DNA of 64,000 nucleotides from an uncultured Chloroflexota bacterium. Its GTDB lineage: Bacteria > Chloroflexota > Limnocylindria > Limnocylindrales > CSP1-4. The notes under the pieces are model-generated. The model was not told the DNA's origin. It worked only from the letters and a program-made list of their open reading frames with translations, and did not search any database. Below, piece by piece: positions 61,473 through 64,000 of the stretch (positions are counted from its first letter, which is position 1; each line of letters starts with the position of its first letter). Location of the stretch: NCBI GenBank assembly GCA_903822495.1, contig CAIJPD010000020.1, positions 1 through 64,000 on the forward strand. The letters are read 5' to 3'. The position numbers and the translations under genes were made by a program.

Positions 61473-62705
61473 CTATCCCAGCGCCTGTCCCGCGCAGGCC
61501 GAGAGACCCACCACGACGATCGGCGGCACGCGCCGCGTCAGCAGGAGCGCCAGGCCCGTGCCGGCGACCGCGAGGTCGACTGGGCCGCGCACCGCGCCCG
61601 TCCAGATCGGATCCCAGAACGCCGCGACCAGGATGCCGACCACGACCGCGTTGGTCCCCGCGAGCGCCCTCCGGAACCCCGGCGAGCGGCGCAGGCGATC
61701 CCAGAACGGCAGGGTCCCGAAGACCAGGAGGAACGACGGGAGGAAGATCCCCGCGAGCGCAACGCCCGCGCCGAGGATCCCGCCGGGCGTCGCTGCCACG
61801 GCGGTCCCGCCCGCCGCATGGGGCAACACTGCGACGGCGCCCAGGAACGCCGCCACCGTGAACAATGGACCCGGGACCGCCTGCGCCGCCCCGTAGCCCG
61901 CCAGGAACTCTCCGTTCGTCACCCAGCCGGGCTCGACCACCGTGCCGTGGAGCAGTGGCAGGACCACGTGCCCGCCACCGAAAACCAGGGCGCCGGCGAC
62001 GTAGAACGCGGAGAAGAGCGAGGCGAGGCCGGCTGTTCCGCCCGCCGCCACGGGGAGGGCGACGAGCAGGACGGCGTACGCGCCCAGGAAGCCGAGGCCG
62101 GCGCGGCGGGACGTCGCGGTCCAGCCCGGACCTGCCATCGAGCCCGCCGGCGGAGCCAGGAAGAGACGGCCGGCGATGGCGCCCGCCGCGATGAGGACAA
62201 ACTGGGCGGCGGACGACGCCCAGGCCAGGGAGATGACCGCCGCGATGCCTGCGATGGTGACGCGTTGCCGGTCCGGCGCAAGGGTCCGGCCCATCGCCCA
62301 GATCGCCTGCGCGACGACCGCGACAGCGGCCACCTTGAGCCCGTGGACCCAGCCCGCCGACGCGAGGTCCGCCGCGGACAGCGCGAGGCCGAACCCCAGG
62401 AGGATCAGCGCCGACGGCAGGGTGAAGCCCAGCCAGGCGGCGACCCCGCCGGCGATCCCGGCGCGGCGCGCCCCGATGGCGATGCCAAGCTGGCTGCTGG
62501 CCGGCCCGGGGAGGAGCTGCGCGAGGGCGACCAGGTCCGCGAACGCGGCGTCGCCGAGCCAGCGTCGGCGCTCGACGTACTCGCGCCGGAAGTAGCCGAT
62601 GTGGGCGACGGGCCCCCCGAAGGACGTGAGGCCGAGGGCCAGCGCGGCCCGGAAGACCTCACCGGGCGTGCCCGGCGCCTGTCGCCCGGCTCGTGCCTCC
62701 GTCAC
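61473..62705 (-). CDS. chrA: Chromate transporter ChrA, long two-domain form
   Basis: 410 residues, GTG start two bases after ackA. Two CHR domains, each with about six membrane helices. First: GLTSFGGPVAHIGYFRREYV, then AQLLPGPASSQLGIAIG. Second: GALVFGGGHVVLPLLHGTVV, then AAQAVPGPLFTVAAFLG. FGGP/FGGG and the PGP motif are typical. Relatives pump chromate out of the cell. Tight coupling to ackA on the minus strand; the transport role for this organism is inferred only. Confidence 0.9.
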   Translation of the reverse strand: MTEARAGRQAPGTPGEVFRAALALGLTSFGGPVAHIGYFRREYVERRRWLGDAAFADLVALAQLLPGPASSQLGIAIGARRAGIAGGVAAWLGFTLPSALILLGFGLALSAADLASAGWVHGLKVAAVAVVAQAIWAMGRTLAPDRQRVTIAGIAAVISLAWASSAAQFVLIAAGAIAGRLFLAPPAGSMAGPGWTATSRRAGLGFLGAYAVLLVALPVAAGGTAGLASLFSAFYVAGALVFGGGHVVLPLLHGTVVEPGWVTNGEFLAGYGAAQAVPGPLFTVAAFLGAVAVLPHAAGGTAVAATPGGILGAGVALAGIFLPSFLLVFGTLPFWDRLRRSPGFRRALAGTNAVVVGILVAAFWDPIWTGAVRGPVDLAVAGTGLALLLTRRVPPIVVVGLSACAGQALG

Positions 62706-62707
62706 GC

Positions 62708-63940
62708 CTACCCGCCCGATGGATGGCCCGGCACGGCGAGCCGGAGCGCCGCCCGCGCCACCACCACGTCCTCGCGGGCCCGAACGCGGAGCACCACCGG
62801 CACGCCTCGGCGCCCGGCGTCGGCGAGCACGGTATCCGCGCCTGGATCCTCGCGACCGTCACCGGTGATCGGCGGCACCGCCAGGACCCGGAGGCGCCGG
62901 ACGATGGCTGCAAGCACATCGCGCGCGTGCTCGCCGATCCCGCCCGTGAACACCAGGGCGTCCAGCCGTGGCAGGGCCGTGGCTGCTGCGGCAATCCCGG
63001 CCGCCGCGCGGTCCACGAACATGGCGATGGCCAGGGCGGCCCGTTCGTCGCCGCCGCCGGCCGAGATCTCCAGCTCCCGCATCCCGGCAGCGGATCCCGA
63101 CACGCCGAGGAGGCCCGACCGGTGGTCGAGGTCTTCGGCCAGCGCCCCGAGCGTTCGACGCCCGTCGCGCAGCACGGCGAGGAGGATGCCCGGGTCCACG
63201 GATCCCGCCCGCGTCCCCATCATCAGCCCCTCGAGCGGCGTCATGCCCATGGAGGTTGCCACCGATCGCCCGCCATCGACCGCCGTGACCGAGCAGCCGC
63301 TGCCCAGGTGGGCGACGACCAACGCCAGGTCGCCGGCTGGGCGACCCAGCAGCACGGCCGCCCGCTCCACCGACCATTCGACGGAGAGGCCGTGGAAGCC
63401 GTACCGGCGGATCCCCCACGACGCCCATTCGGCCGGGAGGGGATAGCGCCACGCCGATTCCGGCAGGGCGGCGTGAAACGCGGTGTCGAACGCCGCCACG
63501 TGCGGCGCGCTCGACAGGCGCTCGCGGGCTGCCCGGATCGCGGCCGTGGCCACCGGGTTGTGGAGCGGGGCCAGCGAGGCCATGGCCTCGATCGCCACGA
63601 TGGCCGCGTCATCCAGCAGGACCGGCTCGCGGAAGCGGTCGCCACCGTGGACTACGCGGTGGGCGACGGCGACGCAGTCGGCCGGATCCGCCCCGAGGTC
63701 GCGCAGCCCGGCGAGGGCCGAATCGACCCCGGCCGCCACCGCCGCATCGCGACTGGCGTCGTTGCCCCACTCGATGGTCAGGGCCGCGAGCGGTGGGGGC
63801 ACCGGATGACCCGCGGTGGTCGCCCCCACGATCGACGCCTTGAGCGTGCTGGATCCGGCGTTGAAGACCAGCACGGGGGCTCCGCTCCGGTTCGACCCCG
63901 GCTCGGCTGGGCCTCGCCCCCGTCCGGCCGTGCCGCTCAT
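62708..63940 (-). CDS. ackA: Acetate kinase
   Basis: 410 residues from the ATG overlapping the phosphoketolase stop. Converts acetyl phosphate + ADP to acetate + ATP. LVFNAGSSTLKASIV at the start after a ~22-residue Gly/Pro-rich leader, AFDTAFHAALPES, VAHLGSGCSV, MGMTPLEGLMMGTRAGSVDP G and LVFTGGIGEHARD are the ASKHA acetate-kinase signatures. Its neighbour is the enzyme that makes acetyl phosphate, so this pair drains sugar phosphates to acetate with ATP gain. Confidence 0.95.
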   Translation of the reverse strand: MSGTAGRGRGPAEPGSNRSGAPVLVFNAGSSTLKASIVGATTAGHPVPPPLAALTIEWGNDASRDAAVAAGVDSALAGLRDLGADPADCVAVAHRVVHGGDRFREPVLLDDAAIVAIEAMASLAPLHNPVATAAIRAARERLSSAPHVAAFDTAFHAALPESAWRYPLPAEWASWGIRRYGFHGLSVEWSVERAAVLLGRPAGDLALVVAHLGSGCSVTAVDGGRSVATSMGMTPLEGLMMGTRAGSVDPGILLAVLRDGRRTLGALAEDLDHRSGLLGVSGSAAGMRELEISAGGGDERAALAIAMFVDRAAAGIAAAATALPRLDALVFTGGIGEHARDVLAAIVRRLRVLAVPPITGDGREDPGADTVLADAGRRGVPVVLRVRAREDVVVARAALRLAVPGHPSGG

Positions 63941-64000
63941 GCCCGCGGGGCCGACCAGGCCCAGTCGCGGACCTCGGGCAGGTCCTCGCCGGTGGCACGG
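63937..64000 (-). CDS. xfp: Phosphoketolase, C-terminal end (partial)
   Basis: Only the last 20 codons and the TGA stop are in the window; the rest lies beyond 64000. The peptide ends EDLPEVRDWAWSAPRA, matching the highly conserved PE(V/I)RDW end of xylulose-5-phosphate/fructose-6-phosphate phosphoketolase. The stop overlaps the ackA ATG (ATGA), the usual coupling of these two genes in phosphoketolase pathway bacteria. Confidence 0.7.
   Translation of the reverse strand, partial: RATGEDLPEVRDWAWSAPRA

Noticed and set aside
1-64000. CRISPR array, insertion sequence, prophage
   Set aside because: No tandem repeat-spacer pattern, transposase, integrase or phage structural gene was found on either strand; only short motif repeats occur.

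Overview
This is a 64 kb, GC-rich, gene-dense chromosomal window from a free-living bacterium. The best guess is a Chloroflexota lineage close to Limnocylindria/Ellin6529. That placement is an inference from high GC, many GTG/TTG starts, the cdaA-cdaR-glmM-glmS linkage, an orphan MutL-like ATPase and single-chain glycyl-tRNA synthetase; a marker-gene tree would settle it. I see no tRNA, rRNA, CRISPR array, insertion sequence or prophage gene.

Layout. (1) 1-16995: the end of tuf, then the fused S10, spc and alpha ribosomal operons: rpsJ-rplC-rplD-rplW-rplB-rpsS-rplV-rpsC-rplP-rpmC-rpsQ-rplN-rplX-rplE-rpsN-rpsH-rplF-rplR-rpsE-rpmD-rplO-secY-adk-map, a promoter-bearing gap, infA-rpmJ-rpsM-rpsK-rpsD-rpoA-rplQ, then truA-rplM-rpsI. 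Most genes overlap by 1-4 bases or are separated by short gaps. (2) 17025-30481: argF, a TPR protein, the cyclic di-AMP/amino-sugar block cdaA-cdaR-glmM-glmS, acpS, nnrD, alr, a small unknown gene, a MutL-family ATPase and its unknown partner. (3) 30514-35668: tsaE-tsaB-rimI-tsaD-rsmA-ispE-ridA, which covers t6A tRNA modification, 16S rRNA methylation and isoprenoid synthesis. (4) 35798-43059: glmU and a CNNM/CBS membrane protein, a reverse-strand polyprenyl synthase, recO, glyQS and a HEAT-like protein. (5) 43403-51806: ferredoxin-NADP reductase, ppdK, an MFS exporter, malic enzyme, a small SH3/KOW-like protein and a DMT permease. (6) 52204-60351: an ACE-like M2 peptidase and a large zinc-ribbon/adenylate cyclase/ATPase/TPR protein on the minus strand, facing a plus-strand LiaF-like/PspC/LiaF-like membrane trio. 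(7) 60415-64000, minus strand: a DMT permease, a chromate transporter, acetate kinase and the last codons of a phosphoketolase.

How the genes fit together. The first block is the translation and secretion core. GlmS, GlmM and GlmU make UDP-GlcNAc, Alr makes D-alanine and CdaA/CdaR set cyclic di-AMP, so cell-wall supply is concentrated here. Phosphoketolase plus acetate kinase, with malic enzyme and PPDK, suggest an acetate-forming, PEP/pyruvate-centred carbon metabolism.

Regulatory reading. Many first genes of transcription units carry a TANNNT box. Several boxes sit only 6-9 bases before the start codon, which is the geometry of leaderless mRNAs. Notable non-coding signals are a TTGACA promoter inside an inverted repeat before glmU, twin hairpins between rplQ and truA, and an 8-base word shared by five gaps. 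No proven new system is claimed. The best candidates for undescribed biology are the orphan MutL-like pair and the cyclase/M2 peptidase/LiaF-PspC neighbourhood.
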